DNA from: Desulfamplus sp. | Lineage (GTDB): Bacteria > Desulfobacterota > Desulfobacteria > Desulfobacterales > Desulfobacteraceae | Length of the DNA: 64,000 nt | Assembly (NCBI GenBank): GCA_015231615.1 | Contig: JADGBE010000005.1 | Location: 29,812-93,811 of the forward strand | Direction of reading: 5' to 3' | Part shown: positions 26,812-37,700 of the stretch, piece after piece | Numbering within the stretch: position 1 is the stretch's first letter | Layout: each line of letters opens with the position of its first letter | Notes under the pieces: model-generated | Databases searched by the model: none | Seen by the model: only the letters and a program-made list of their open reading frames with translations | Told to the model about the DNA's origin: nothing | Program-made: the position numbers and the translations under genes

Positions 26812-28464
26812 ATGAAAATCGGGATCATCAGTGACATACATGGAAATTACCGCGGATTACTAAAAGCGATAAATTTCCTTGAAAACTCAAATTGTAGAAT
26901 TTTCTGCCTTGGAGACGTTATCAGCGAAGACGGAGATGACAACAACGCATGTATTCAGCTACTTAATGCGAAAAATATAAAAACAGTAATTGGACAGCAT
27001 GATAAAACCTGCTTAGAAACAAGACCCAAAGAGTTAGAAGAGTCATCTATTAACTACATAAAATCGATGAACATAATTGAGATGTCGGGCAATATGCTTT
27101 TTGTCCATGACAACCCCTTGAGAAAAGCTCGTTCTGGGGAAGGAATGTGGAGAGAAGGGAGCTACATTAATACTTTATCAGAAGCTCAGGTTGTGCTTGA
27201 TTCTTTTAATTTTAAAGATATGGAAATAAAATATATTTTTTTTGGACATTCGCATATCCCAAAGGTTTTCAGTGATAGTGTGGATCATGAGTTTGATTTT
27301 GGTAAACCCCTGAAATTATCTGCTGACAGGTATCTTATTAATCCGGGAAGAGTTGGCGGAGTTGCAAGAAGTTATCCTGAATTACCTCCTTCTTTTCTCA
27401 TTTTTGACACTGATAACCTTACGCTGACATTCTATAGTATAGATCAACTTCCAGATGACATTTCTACCCCTTCACCACCTGCAATAATACAAAACATGCC
27501 GCAATCAAATCTATTATTTGGCGGAATATTGGGCGATATTGTTGGTTCAATATACGAAGGCAATCCCATAAAAAGTAAGATGTTTCCACTGTTTGGACAG
27601 AAATCAGATTACACTGATGACACTGTGCTTACTATGGCTGTTGCAGTTTCGCTGATAACCGGCGTTGATTACGCTTTATCGTATAAATATTTTGGAAGAA
27701 GCTATGTAGCTGGTTTTGGACATAAATTTTACGATTGGGCACACTCAAGCAGTTTAGAGCCGATTAACAGTCATGGAAACGGCAGTGCAATGCGGGTAAT
27801 ACCTGTTGCATATTCTATGAACAGTGTTGAAGATGTTTTGCTGGAGGCAAAGAGAAGTTCAGAAGTAACTCATAACCACCCCGAAGGAATAAAAGGGGCA
27901 CAGGCAGCAGCACTTTCTATATTTCTTGCCCGGACAGGCAAAAGCAAAGATGAGATCAAACAAGAGATAACCAACCGTTTTGAATACAATCTTAATCAAA
28001 CATTAGATGAAATTCGCCCATACTATTACTATAAAGTTGGAGCAGAGTATTCTGTTCCAGAATCAATTATTGCGTTTTTAGAATCAGAAAGTGTTGTAGA
28101 TGCTGTTCGTAACGCAGTATCTTTAGGCGGAGACAGCGATACAATGGCTTGTATTGCTGGTGCTATTGCCTATGCTTTTTACAAAGAGATTCCAGAAGAG
28201 ATAATTGAAGAGGTAAAAAATAGATTGCCTAAGGAGTTTCTAATTATTTCAGATGTTTTTGATAAAAAATTTTGTCTCAATCAAGATAATTGTGGTATTG
28301 AAAAACTAAACGAGCTTAAAGAGAAAATTATAAATGTGCTTAATAATCAACAAGATAAGCAGCCAATAAAAACATTTGAAATTAATTGGGAAGAGCCAAT
28401 CACAAATGCCAAGTTAGTTATGAATGATATTGAATTTGATGTTGAAAAATATGGGTTGAAATAA
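26812..28464 (+). CDS. Fusion of calcineurin-like phosphoesterase and ADP-ribosylglycohydrolase
   Basis: Two enzyme domains in 550 residues. Residues 1-220 are a YfcE/MJ0936-type metallophosphoesterase: SDIHGNYRG (D8, H10), CLGDVISEDGDD, IGQHDKT in place of the usual GNHD, and FFGHSHIPK. Residues about 235-490 are an ADP-ribosylglycohydrolase of the DraG family: GGILGDIVGSIYEGNP, DYTDDTVLTMAVA, SHGNGSAMRVIP and the metal motif SLGGDSDTMACIAGAIA. All key acidic residues appear intact. The pairing suggests processing of an ADP-ribosylated or ADP-ribose-derived molecule followed by phosphate or phosphodiester cleavage; substrate unknown. It is followed 67 nt downstream by the receiver/ATP-grasp gene. 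Confidence 0.88.
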   Translation: MKIGIISDIHGNYRGLLKAINFLENSNCRIFCLGDVISEDGDDNNACIQLLNAKNIKTVIGQHDKTCLETRPKELEESSINYIKSMNIIEMSGNMLFVHDNPLRKARSGEGMWREGSYINTLSEAQVVLDSFNFKDMEIKYIFFGHSHIPKVFSDSVDHEFDFGKPLKLSADRYLINPGRVGGVARSYPELPPSFLIFDTDNLTLTFYSIDQLPDDISTPSPPAIIQNMPQSNLLFGGILGDIVGSIYEGNPIKSKMFPLFGQKSDYTDDTVLTMAVAVSLITGVDYALSYKYFGRSYVAGFGHKFYDWAHSSSLEPINSHGNGSAMRVIPVAYSMNSVEDVLLEAKRSSEVTHNHPEGIKGAQAAALSIFLARTGKSKDEIKQEITNRFEYNLNQTLDEIRPYYYYKVGAEYSVPESIIAFLESESVVDAVRNAVSLGGDSDTMACIAGAIAYAFYKEIPEEIIEEVKNRLPKEFLIISDVFDKKFCLNQDNCGIEKLNELKEKIINVLNNQQDKQPIKTFEINWEEPITNAKLVMNDIEFDVEKYGLK

Positions 28465-28531
28465 GAAATATGGTTTTAAACGATTGAACCTAAATCATTT
28501 AGATTTTAAATATTTTAGGAGGTTATCTTAA

Positions 28532-31500
28532 ATGGTTTACCTTCCACAAACTTACGATACAGAAAAAGAACGTCTCTACTTTACATCATTCCACGAACTG
28601 ATGACTAAACGTGTGGCAGAGATTCTCTTAGTCTCAAGCCCTTATGACGCATTTATAATGCAAGAAGATGGAAGGCTGTCAGAGAGGATTATCCACGAAT
28701 ACAGAGGATTAAATTTAACAAGACCTCCAAGACTTACATGGGTATCTAATGCCAGCGAAGCAATGGCAGAGCTTGAAAATAGAAATTACGATGTTGTTAT
28801 TGTAATGCCACACATAAGCGATATGGATGCTTATGAGCTTTGTTCTGCAATAAAAGATAAATTTAAAGATATTGCAGTCTATTATTTTGCTTATGATGTC
28901 AAAACATTGTTGGAAAATGAGAAGTGGCTGCGAGAAAATAAAAAGCGGTTGATGGAAAATAAAAAATGTTGTGATCGCAGCATTATTGATAGGATATTTA
29001 TATGGGGTGGCAATACTGATCTTTTGATGGCCCTTGTTAAGAGCCGAGAAGATTTTATGAATGTTGACCACGACACAACGCTTGCTGATGTGCGTGTGAT
29101 TATTTTTGTTGAAGATTCTCCTCTCTACATTTCGTCAATTCTGCCTTATATCTATAAAGAGATTGTGATGCAGACCCAAGCTGTTATGGACGACTCACTT
29201 AACGAAAATGATCGTATATTGAGAATGAGAGCCCGTCCAAAAATTTTAGTAGCTGAAAATTATGAAGATGCCTTACAGCTTTACGAAAAATATCGTAAAT
29301 ACCTACTTTGTGTAATTTCTGATGTTCGCTATCCAAGAGAGGGTCAAGATGATTCAGAAGCTGGAATAAGTTTTTTATCCTATATTCGTCAGGAGATTCC
29401 AGATATTCCACTTCTTATGTTATCGTCAGAAATTGCTAATAAAGAGAAGGCTAAAGAAATTCCAGCTTTTTTCTTAGATAAACGTTCCCCCTCTCTTCAT
29501 GCAGATATACGATATTTTTTTGTGCATTATTTGGGCTTTGGCGATTTTATATTTAGGCTAAACGATGGAACAGTTGTGGCAAGGGCATCAAATTTAAGAA
29601 GCATGAGCATTATTCTCCATTCAGTTCCAAGTGAATCTATCGCATACCATGCAAACAGAAACGACTTTTCAAGATGGCTAATGGCTCGTTTTGAGATGCA
29701 ACTTGCAAGTAAAATTCGCCCCTTAAAGCTAAGTGATTTTCCAACAACACGCCATCTAAAAGAACAGATCAGAATGCTTATTAGAAATAAGCTAAAAATT
29801 CGTCAAAAAGGGTTGGTATCTGATTTTATTAAAGAGGAGTTTGATCCTGAAAGTGATTTTGTAAAGATTGGTCGTGGTTCACTTGGAGGAAAGGCAAGAG
29901 GGCTTGCATTTATCTCAAATCTTTTCAGGGAAAAATCAGAGTTTCAGGCAAAATTTCTAAATGTAGAGATTACGCTCCCTAAAACAGTTGTGATTACAAC
30001 AGAAGGTTTTGACGACTTTGAAAGTCTTAATAACACCAAATTGTTTTTAAATACAAAGCTCTTATTAAATAACGATATTGCCCTAAGTGATAGAGAAATT
30101 ATAGAGCATTTTAAGAAAGCAGAGTTTCCAGAGTGGCTCTCAAATGACCTTAAAGCCTATCTTAAACATGTTAAATATCCGCTTGCTGTCAGATCATCTG
30201 CGATTTTAGAAGATGCCCACTATCGCCCAAGTGCTGGAGCTTATAAAACATACATGCTTCCAAATAACCACCCAGAGCTTAAAGTTAGGCTTCAACAACT
30301 TATTCAGGCAATAAAGTTGGTCTATGCTTCTATTTATCAAGAGATGCCAAGAACACTTGCAAGAAATTCAGTATTTCGTCCAGAAGAGGATAAAATGGCT
30401 GTGATTATCCAGCAGTTATCAGGCACAGTTAATGGAGACTATTTTTATCCAGCAATTTCAGGAGTTGCCCAATCGTGGAATTTTTACCCTGTTTCATACA
30501 TGAAGCCTGAAGAGGGGGTTGCCCATATTGCTTTAGGTCTTGGCAAAATTGTTGTTGATGGAGGGGTTGCTTTAAGGTTTTCTCCAAAATATCCTGAGTT
30601 TTTGCCTCAATTTTCGTCAGTTGATAATATTTTGAAAAATGCACAGCGATATTTTTACGCCTTAAAACTTACACATAATCAAGATATAAAAGGGCAAAAA
30701 GAGTTGGAAGATTGCGAACTTACGAAATTAGATGTTGACGATGCAATTGACCACATTGCCGTAAAAAAATTGGTAAGCTCATATATTCCTGAGGATAATC
30801 GTATCAGAGATTTTTTTACTCAAGATGGCTACCCTGTTTTAACTTTTGCCTCTATCCTAAAATTTAAATCTTTTCCACTTGGAGAAATACTTTCAGAACT
30901 ATTGGAGATTGGTAAAAATGGAATGGGTTGTCCCGTTGAAGTTGAGTTTGCTGTAAATCTCCATGATAATAAAAAAGCTGAATTTTCACTTCTTCAAATA
31001 AGACCAATGATGGTTGCTCGACATAATATTGATGTAGATATAACACAAGATGATATTGATAACGCATTTTGTTATTCTGATAAGGCTATGGGAAGTAGCC
31101 AGATTACAGAAATTTATCACATTATTTATGTTAAGCCAGACTCATTTGACACTGCAAAAACAGTTGAGATTGCGGAAGAGATTGGTAAGTTAAATGGATT
31201 ATTTGATCTGCAAAACAGTAGAAATAACAGACTAAAAGGAGGATTTAAGCAAGGTCAGCAGGCAAAATATCTTTTAATAGGTCCGGGCAGGTGGGGAACG
31301 TCAGATAGATGGCTTGGGATACCTGTAAAATGGAGCAATATCACCCATGTTGGAACTATAATTGAGACAGTATCAGATAAATTAAACGCTGATCCATCTC
31401 AAGGTAGCCATTTTTTTCATAATATCACATCTTTAGGTATTAACTATCTTGGAGTGCCAGCAAAAGATAAGAACTTTATTGATTGGTCATGGTTAGATGG

Positions 31501-31606
31501 ATTAAAAGCAGAGGCAGATACGAAATTTCTGCGATATATTAGGCTCTCTGACTCTGCTATTTTAAAGATTAATGGTAGAGCTTCAAGTGCGGTAGTTTTA
31601 AAGTAG
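28532..31606 (+). CDS. Receiver-like/PEP-synthase-type ATP-grasp protein without phosphohistidine domain
   Basis: The 1024-residue protein begins with two receiver-like folds (about 30-125 and 185-340; the second has VIIFVEDSPLYISSIL and LLCVISDVRYPREG). It continues with the ATP-binding domain of PEP synthase/pyruvate phosphate dikinase (about 440-800): KIGRGSLGGKARGLAF, YPLAVRSSAILEDA and PSAGAYKTYMLPNN. The C-terminus has GPGRWGTSDRWLGIPVKW and DPSQGSHFFHNITSLG, conserved in this subfamily. The phosphohistidine swivel (TGGxxSHA) and the PEP-binding barrel of true PEP synthases are absent, so it is not a complete PEP synthase. AGGAGG at 28518-28523 sets the start. Role unknown, possibly regulatory phosphotransfer. 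Confidence 0.8.
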   Translation: MVYLPQTYDTEKERLYFTSFHELMTKRVAEILLVSSPYDAFIMQEDGRLSERIIHEYRGLNLTRPPRLTWVSNASEAMAELENRNYDVVIVMPHISDMDAYELCSAIKDKFKDIAVYYFAYDVKTLLENEKWLRENKKRLMENKKCCDRSIIDRIFIWGGNTDLLMALVKSREDFMNVDHDTTLADVRVIIFVEDSPLYISSILPYIYKEIVMQTQAVMDDSLNENDRILRMRARPKILVAENYEDALQLYEKYRKYLLCVISDVRYPREGQDDSEAGISFLSYIRQEIPDIPLLMLSSEIANKEKAKEIPAFFLDKRSPSLHADIRYFFVHYLGFGDFIFRLNDGTVVARASNLRSMSIILHSVPSESIAYHANRNDFSRWLMARFEMQLASKIRPLKLSDFPTTRHLKEQIRMLIRNKLKIRQKGLVSDFIKEEFDPESDFVKIGRGSLGGKARGLAFISNLFREKSEFQAKFLNVEITLPKTVVITTEGFDDFESLNNTKLFLNTKLLLNNDIALSDREIIEHFKKAEFPEWLSNDLKAYLKHVKYPLAVRSSAILEDAHYRPSAGAYKTYMLPNNHPELKVRLQQLIQAIKLVYASIYQEMPRTLARNSVFRPEEDKMAVIIQQLSGTVNGDYFYPAISGVAQSWNFYPVSYMKPEEGVAHIALGLGKIVVDGGVALRFSPKYPEFLPQFSSVDNILKNAQRYFYALKLTHNQDIKGQKELEDCELTKLDVDDAIDHIAVKKLVSSYIPEDNRIRDFFTQDGYPVLTFASILKFKSFPLGEILSELLEIGKNGMGCPVEVEFAVNLHDNKKAEFSLLQIRPMMVARHNIDVDITQDDIDNAFCYSDKAMGSSQITEIYHIIYVKPDSFDTAKTVEIAEEIGKLNGLFDLQNSRNNRLKGGFKQGQQAKYLLIGPGRWGTSDRWLGIPVKWSNITHVGTIIETVSDKLNADPSQGSHFFHNITSLGINYLGVPAKDKNFIDWSWLDGLKAEADTKFLRYIRLSDSAILKINGRASSAVVLK

Positions 31607-31661
31607 CCCAGAGCTAAAGCTCAGGGCTAACTTGTGGAAGTCCTCTTAAGAGGACTTTTTT
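31605..31661 (+). terminator. Rho-independent terminator after the 1024-residue gene, with preceding hairpin
   Basis: AAGTCCTCTT-AAGAGGACTT (31638-31657) is followed by TTTT, a clear terminator. Just before it, an imperfect hairpin AGCCC-GAGCT/AGCTC-GGGCT (31605-31628) overlaps the stop codon. A third inverted repeat, GCCGAT...ATCGGC, lies at 31666-31687. Confidence 0.85.
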
Positions 31662-31738
31662 AACTGCCGATGTTTTTAACTATCGGCGAAAGATTGAATA
31701 AAATCTCAATTTATTCCCGCTTGGTATAAAACGCATGG

Positions 31739-34700
31739 CTACTGTTTAGAACTTTCTGAAATTACTATCTTTTGAGCTGTTCCTTTACCAAATATATCTG
31801 CATTATACATCTCTTCTGTATGGGTTGGCATTGCTGTAAAATTACCCTTTGCAATCGCCTGAGTAATATAGGAGAGGTGATAATTTCCAGCAGGAAGATA
31901 ATCAGCGTAATACCTCACAAAATCATGTCCAATCTCTTGGTGATAAAAGCTCCATCTTGACTCATTAAATTCATACCAATTTGGCAATTTAAACCACCAT
32001 GAACCTTCAGGTAATAGAGACTCTGCCTTTTCAGCATCAATAACAGATGCAGTTGCAAGGTCTCGGTTTACTGGTTCAAGACCACCGGGAACAGGATCGT
32101 TAATTACTGGAAAGTTTCGTGCTGCTGGTAAAGAGAGAAAAATATCTACACGAACAAGGTCTCCTTGATTAATATTAACAGGTGAATTTGAGTTACTACC
32201 AGTTGCTTTATCGTTGTTATTACTTGTAGTTAAATCACCATTGAGATTGTTATCATTAGAGTTTAGAAGTTCCCATTTGCCGTTTATCTCAACGCTGTAT
32301 TCCCTTCGGATTTCCATGCCAGCATTAATTGGCTGTGTGAAATCATCTTTTGGCGAATAGCTCATACCCGCTGAATAGTATATTGTTCCAGCTTTATTGG
32401 TATTTTTACTGGCATTTCCACCGTTATTAGTATCTTCAAGTTTATTGATAACTCCACTGTTTTCAGAAATATCTCTTGTTATTACTATATCTGCTTTTTT
32501 ACCCAAATCAGATTGTGTAATATTTTTGATTAATTTAACAGGAGCATCTTTAAGGCTTTTGAAAGTAGCGATTCCCATAACCTCTTCTCCTCTTACTTCA
32601 TGATTTAAGGTAGCTTTAGCTTGAATAGAATTTTCACCAACACCATTTTGTTCAATTGTTATTTTGCTATTTTGTGCAACTGTTATTTTGTCATCGCCAT
32701 TATTTTCACCATTTTGTGAGGCTGTTATTTTACCACCGCTATTATTTTCAAACCTTTCATATTTCGCACTGTAGTCAGCAAGCCCATTCATACAAAAAAT
32801 ATTTTCTTGTGTGTTCTCGCCTGATTCATCCCTGCCTCTTGTCTCTGTAATGGTGCGAACCAATTTGAATGCAACTTCTCTTGCCTCTTCTGCGTTATCT
32901 TTTTTCGCCTCTGCTGCTTTATTTTTTTTAGTCATTTGGGGATTAGCGTTATTTCCCTTTTGAGTTTTATTTATTTGTTCATAATTAATCTGTCCATACT
33001 GCACAATAGCAGACAAAATAGCACCTTGAGTTCTAAGCTCTGATTCAAGAATAGTTCCAAATTCTGTGTCAAGAGTTTCACTAAAAACAACCTTTCCAGA
33101 ACTGTAGTTTGCACTTGAAAGTATCATATCCCAAATATTTTTTGCAATTGACTCAACACCTTTTACCTTGATAGCCGCCATAAGAAAATGAGCTTTACCA
33201 AAAAGGCTCATATCTTTTACGTGTGGTTCATAGCGGGTGATGTCTGAAATGTTGATTTTTCCAGAGTTAGCAAATGCTGCAAGTGCAACTGCTCTAACAG
33301 TAGAAGCCATACCACTGCTGTATCTTCTTCCAATATTTCCACCATTTTCAAAAGTTGGAAAAACATCTTTTCTAAGAAGAGTTGCAAGATAATCCCACAA
33401 TTTTTGTTCAACATCTTGAGGAACTTTAAATCCTCTCTCTTTTAACCACCAAAATGTAAGGGCTGTATATGCTGAAAGATATGGGCAGACATAATTGTCA
33501 TCAGGAGTAAAATATGCCATTCCGCCATTTGGTGCTTGAAATTGTGATGCTAATTGCAAGGTTTTATCAGGAAGTTGTGGAGCTTCCTCCCATAAGAATG
33601 TTCCAGCTTTCAGATAATCTTTAAGCTCCATGAAGTGGGAAGCCATAACAGCTTTGCTGATTTTCTGTTCCCAGCAGCCATAAGGGTATTTTGCCATATA
33701 CCTAAAAGCCTCTTCCATATTGCCAATGACTGTTGGATAGAAGGTTACTCTGGTCTCTCCTATGTCAGTATCTATATTTTCAGGATAGAGAAGATGCTCA
33801 ACAATGTTTTGAGTCTTTTTACTCGGTATCATTCCGTAATTGAGAACTGTTATAGGAGAACTCTTTTTATTGACTTTCAAGGTGTGAGTTATTGCATCTC
33901 CATCAAGTTCATCTTGTGCCTTAGCTGTAAAGGTTATTGTTCCTGACGATTTTATTGATTCTTTGCTAACAGGTAAAAAAACAGTTTTACGTTTAAACGG
34001 CATAAGTTCAATTTGTTCTGTTATTATATTTTCCTCATTCTCTTTTGATTGCACATTATGCACTTTAGAATCAGGATTTTCCATTTTAATTGACACTTGA
34101 AGAGTTCTTGGTTTGTCTGTTCTATTCATAATATTGAAACCAGCTTCAAATGAATCTCCAAGAGTAACCTGATTTGGCATAACTGGTCTTATCTCAGTTG
34201 GACGGTTGACCTTAAAACTGCCATCTCCAAGTCCCATAGAGTCTATTTTATCAACTGCTATTGCAAATATTTTCCAGCCTGTAAGGTTATCTGGTGCTTT
34301 AAATTCAATATCTGCATTGCCGTTTTCATCTGTAATAATAGATGGATTCCAATAACTTACATATTTAAAATTTGATCGCATCTTTAGCCCAGCACCACCA
34401 TCACCGCCAACAGAAGCTCCTTTTTTCTCAAATTTACGCCTGCCAATTATATTGGTAAGAAGACTATAATTTTCAACATCAAGACCGTCTAAAGTGTGAA
34501 ATCCTTTAAAAATATCAAAGTGATCTCTACCTGATGCAATCAAATCAAATACAGATTCATCTAAAACAGCCACAGCAAGCTCAATTTTCCTACTATCTTG
34601 ATCTTTTAAACCATTTTCCGCATGAAGAGCTACCTTAACCATATCTGACGGTTTATAAATCAATTTCTCAGGTTTAACCGTAACTTTAATGTCATGCTCT

Positions 34701-37700
34701 GACTCTTTAACTTTAGTCTCAACATAACCTAATCTAAATGTAGGTTTGCCAAGATCAACACCATCAAGTGGTGGAGGAATTTCTGTAGGAGATTTTAATG
34801 ATCCACCTTTGTTATCCCATACTCTTGGAGAGACTATAGTAACCGATAGAAAAAATCCTGGAACATCATCAGAGTTTAGAGGAACTTCAAGGACTTGGGT
34901 TGAATTTTCAAGACGCTGAACCCATTGACGCAAAACTCCATAACGCTCCAAACTTATCAAGGCATAAGCCCCGGGAAAAGGATTTTTTACTAAATATTTT
35001 GCGGTTTCACCTGCTTTATACTCTTTGCGTTCTGGAATGATGCTAAGGCTATAATCATCAGGAGACTGCCACAAAACTTGCCCTTTACCAGTAACCCATG
35101 TTGAGATGCTTGAAATATGGGGAGTTGAAATTTCATTACTCACTATTTGAGTATTGCTTGGGTTTTTATTTTGGCTGGCAACTGAATTTTGATTGATTTT
35201 GGCAACTATCCTATAATCTCCGGGTTCTGATGGATTAAAATTAAATTCAAGAGGTTCAAGTGTTGAGATACGAGTTTTTTCTTCCGTATTTACCCACTCG
35301 TTTATATATTTAGTTAGATAAGCATTACCAGCACCTTTGATGCGGGCTGCCTTTGTTACTCTATGTTGAATTATAACTTTAAACTCTTTCTTCTCTACAG
35401 GGTTACCATTTCCATCAACAACAATTGCCTGAATCATTGCGGGTTTCCCAGATTCGTAAACCCATTTTAGACTTTTAAGACCAACAAAAAGGTCTCTGCC
35501 AATATAAGTAGCTGTTTTTAGGTTAGAAACAGATCTGCCTCGATCATCTTTGACAGCACTCTCAACTTCAATTCTACCATAAGAGATTGTAGAGATTGGC
35601 TGCATCTGCTGACGATTAAGCTCTGATGAAACGTTAGCCTCTGACGATAATTTTGCAGAGTTTGAGGATATATTTGTAGAGCTGTCCAATATATTTGATA
35701 AAGGAAGGCTATTTTTTAATATACCTTGATCGTCAAGAGTTGCTGTTTTTTCTAACAAGAGTTCAGGAACATCTGAAGGGTATTCAACTTCATCACCTTC
35801 ATTATATTCCTCTTCAGACTCTTGAACAGAATCAGCTACTTTTTCAAGTTCTTGAACAGAATCAGCTACTTTTTCAAGTTCTTGAACAGAATCAGATACT
35901 TTTTCAAGTTCTTGAGCAGAATCAGCTACTTTCTCAAGCTCTTGATTAGAATTAGCTAATTTAACTCTATTTTCATTATCCTCATTATGAGTTGCAAAAT
36001 CACTCTCATTTCCACCAGCAGATTTATAAAATATAAAGCCATTTGCAATAGGGTTATCAGGCTCAAACAATATCTCTTTTAACCTTACAGTTACACGGGC
36101 AGAGGCATCGCTATATGGACCGCCAGAGTGAAGATTAGCTGAAGTTTCAATGTTGAGAGTATCTTCTGGTTTAAAGAGATCTCCGTTAAGTTCCGTTGAG
36201 ACTTTAAATGGCGATGGTGTGAAATCGGTAACTAATACTTTAAGGGGTTCCCACGATCTATCTAAAAAAGATGCTGATAAGCTAAATCGATACCACCCAA
36301 TAGCACCATTTTTAGGCACTGTATATTGTCCATGAAATGCACTAAATTCTGAAAGAGTTATATCTTTTTGTTCAAATATGTTTTTACCAGTTGGGTCAGT
36401 AATTGTTAAGTTATAACCTGATTGCGGAGGAGGGGTAAAAGTGTTGTTATTTTGATCTCTTACATAAATTTTATAGTCAATGGAATCTCCTGCTTTGTAG
36501 ATTCCTTGCGGGGTTGTTCCCCATGCGTGAATGTGGGCATATTTAGGCTCTGTATTAGAAGAGATATTCCCGTCTGATACTCTCCAAAGCGACACAGAAA
36601 AATCGTGACTATAGGTGAGTGGCATAATTGCGAGATCGCTGTTTTGCCCTGATTTCCCCGCAATTGTTTTGGCAGCCTTGTCATCGTTATTTTTTACTGC
36701 TTTTACGATAAGTCTTTGATGTCCATATTCCCACGAGTCATTAAAGGTTTCACGCGTTGGATCAAGAACAACCATGCCGGGAAGCATTGCAACTCCATTT
36801 TCGTCAGTTATACTTTCAGCAATTGGTTGGCTATTGAGAGTTAGATTTTCCACAAGATCGCGATGAACTGTTACAGTAACACCGGAAACTGGTTCTCCAG
36901 TTACAAGACTTGTAATCCATACCAATGTGTTGAAATGTCCAACTTTTGCATGAATCTGCCAAGGAGTTACTACAGTAAAAAATACGGTATCTCTCTCATT
37001 TTTTTCAACAACAGGTGATGTTGATACCACCTTTCCATAAACTGCACCGCTATTGTTATTTAACATTTCACGGACACTAAGAGGTGTAAAGTAGGCAATA
37101 TCTTGAACTCTCAAGTTTGATTTAACAATGGTCTTTTGGAAATCTGGGGCGGTTTGAACCGCTTTAGTTTGCCCCTCCCCGCCCCTACCCAAGGGGAGGG
37201 AGTAATTATTATCCTCCTCTCCATTGGGGAGGGGAATGGGGGGGCTACTAATAGGGCTTGTTAAAACATTGTAGGAGATGGTCATTTCGTCAATGTTGGT
37301 AACAGCTACAGGCACTTCACTATCAATATCTTTTTCTAAAACGCCTGTCTCATGGAGAATCTGATACCCTGCCTTTCTGTGATCCGTGTAAAATGTGAAA
37401 TCAATAGGCTCAACAAGAGTTCTTCCAAACATATCTCTGACACCAATTTTCTTTTCAATTGCCTGCTGAGATTTCTCAATATTATCATCTTTCTGACTCA
37501 CTTGAGTTTTTGCAAAACCTGAAATTTTTTCCATTATTGTGTATTGCTGCCACGCCTTTAAATATTGGGGAAAAGCAACACCATAAAGCTCTCCTTTTGT
37601 GTGTGGAAAGTTGAGTCCATAGTTGTTGTAGGAATTTGCCCAAGGGTTATAATCTTTTTGACCTTGAGCAAGATCAGGTAAAAAGATAACATTATCTTTA

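Noticed and set aside
28532..31606. Naming this gene ppsA (phosphoenolpyruvate synthase)
   Set aside because: The phosphohistidine and PEP-binding domains needed for that reaction are missing.
35821..35960. Regular 30-bp repeats as a CRISPR array
   Set aside because: Copies are contiguous without spacers and stay in frame in a long protein gene. The 51-bp and 54-bp arrays in the DUF3141 gene are rejected for the same reason.
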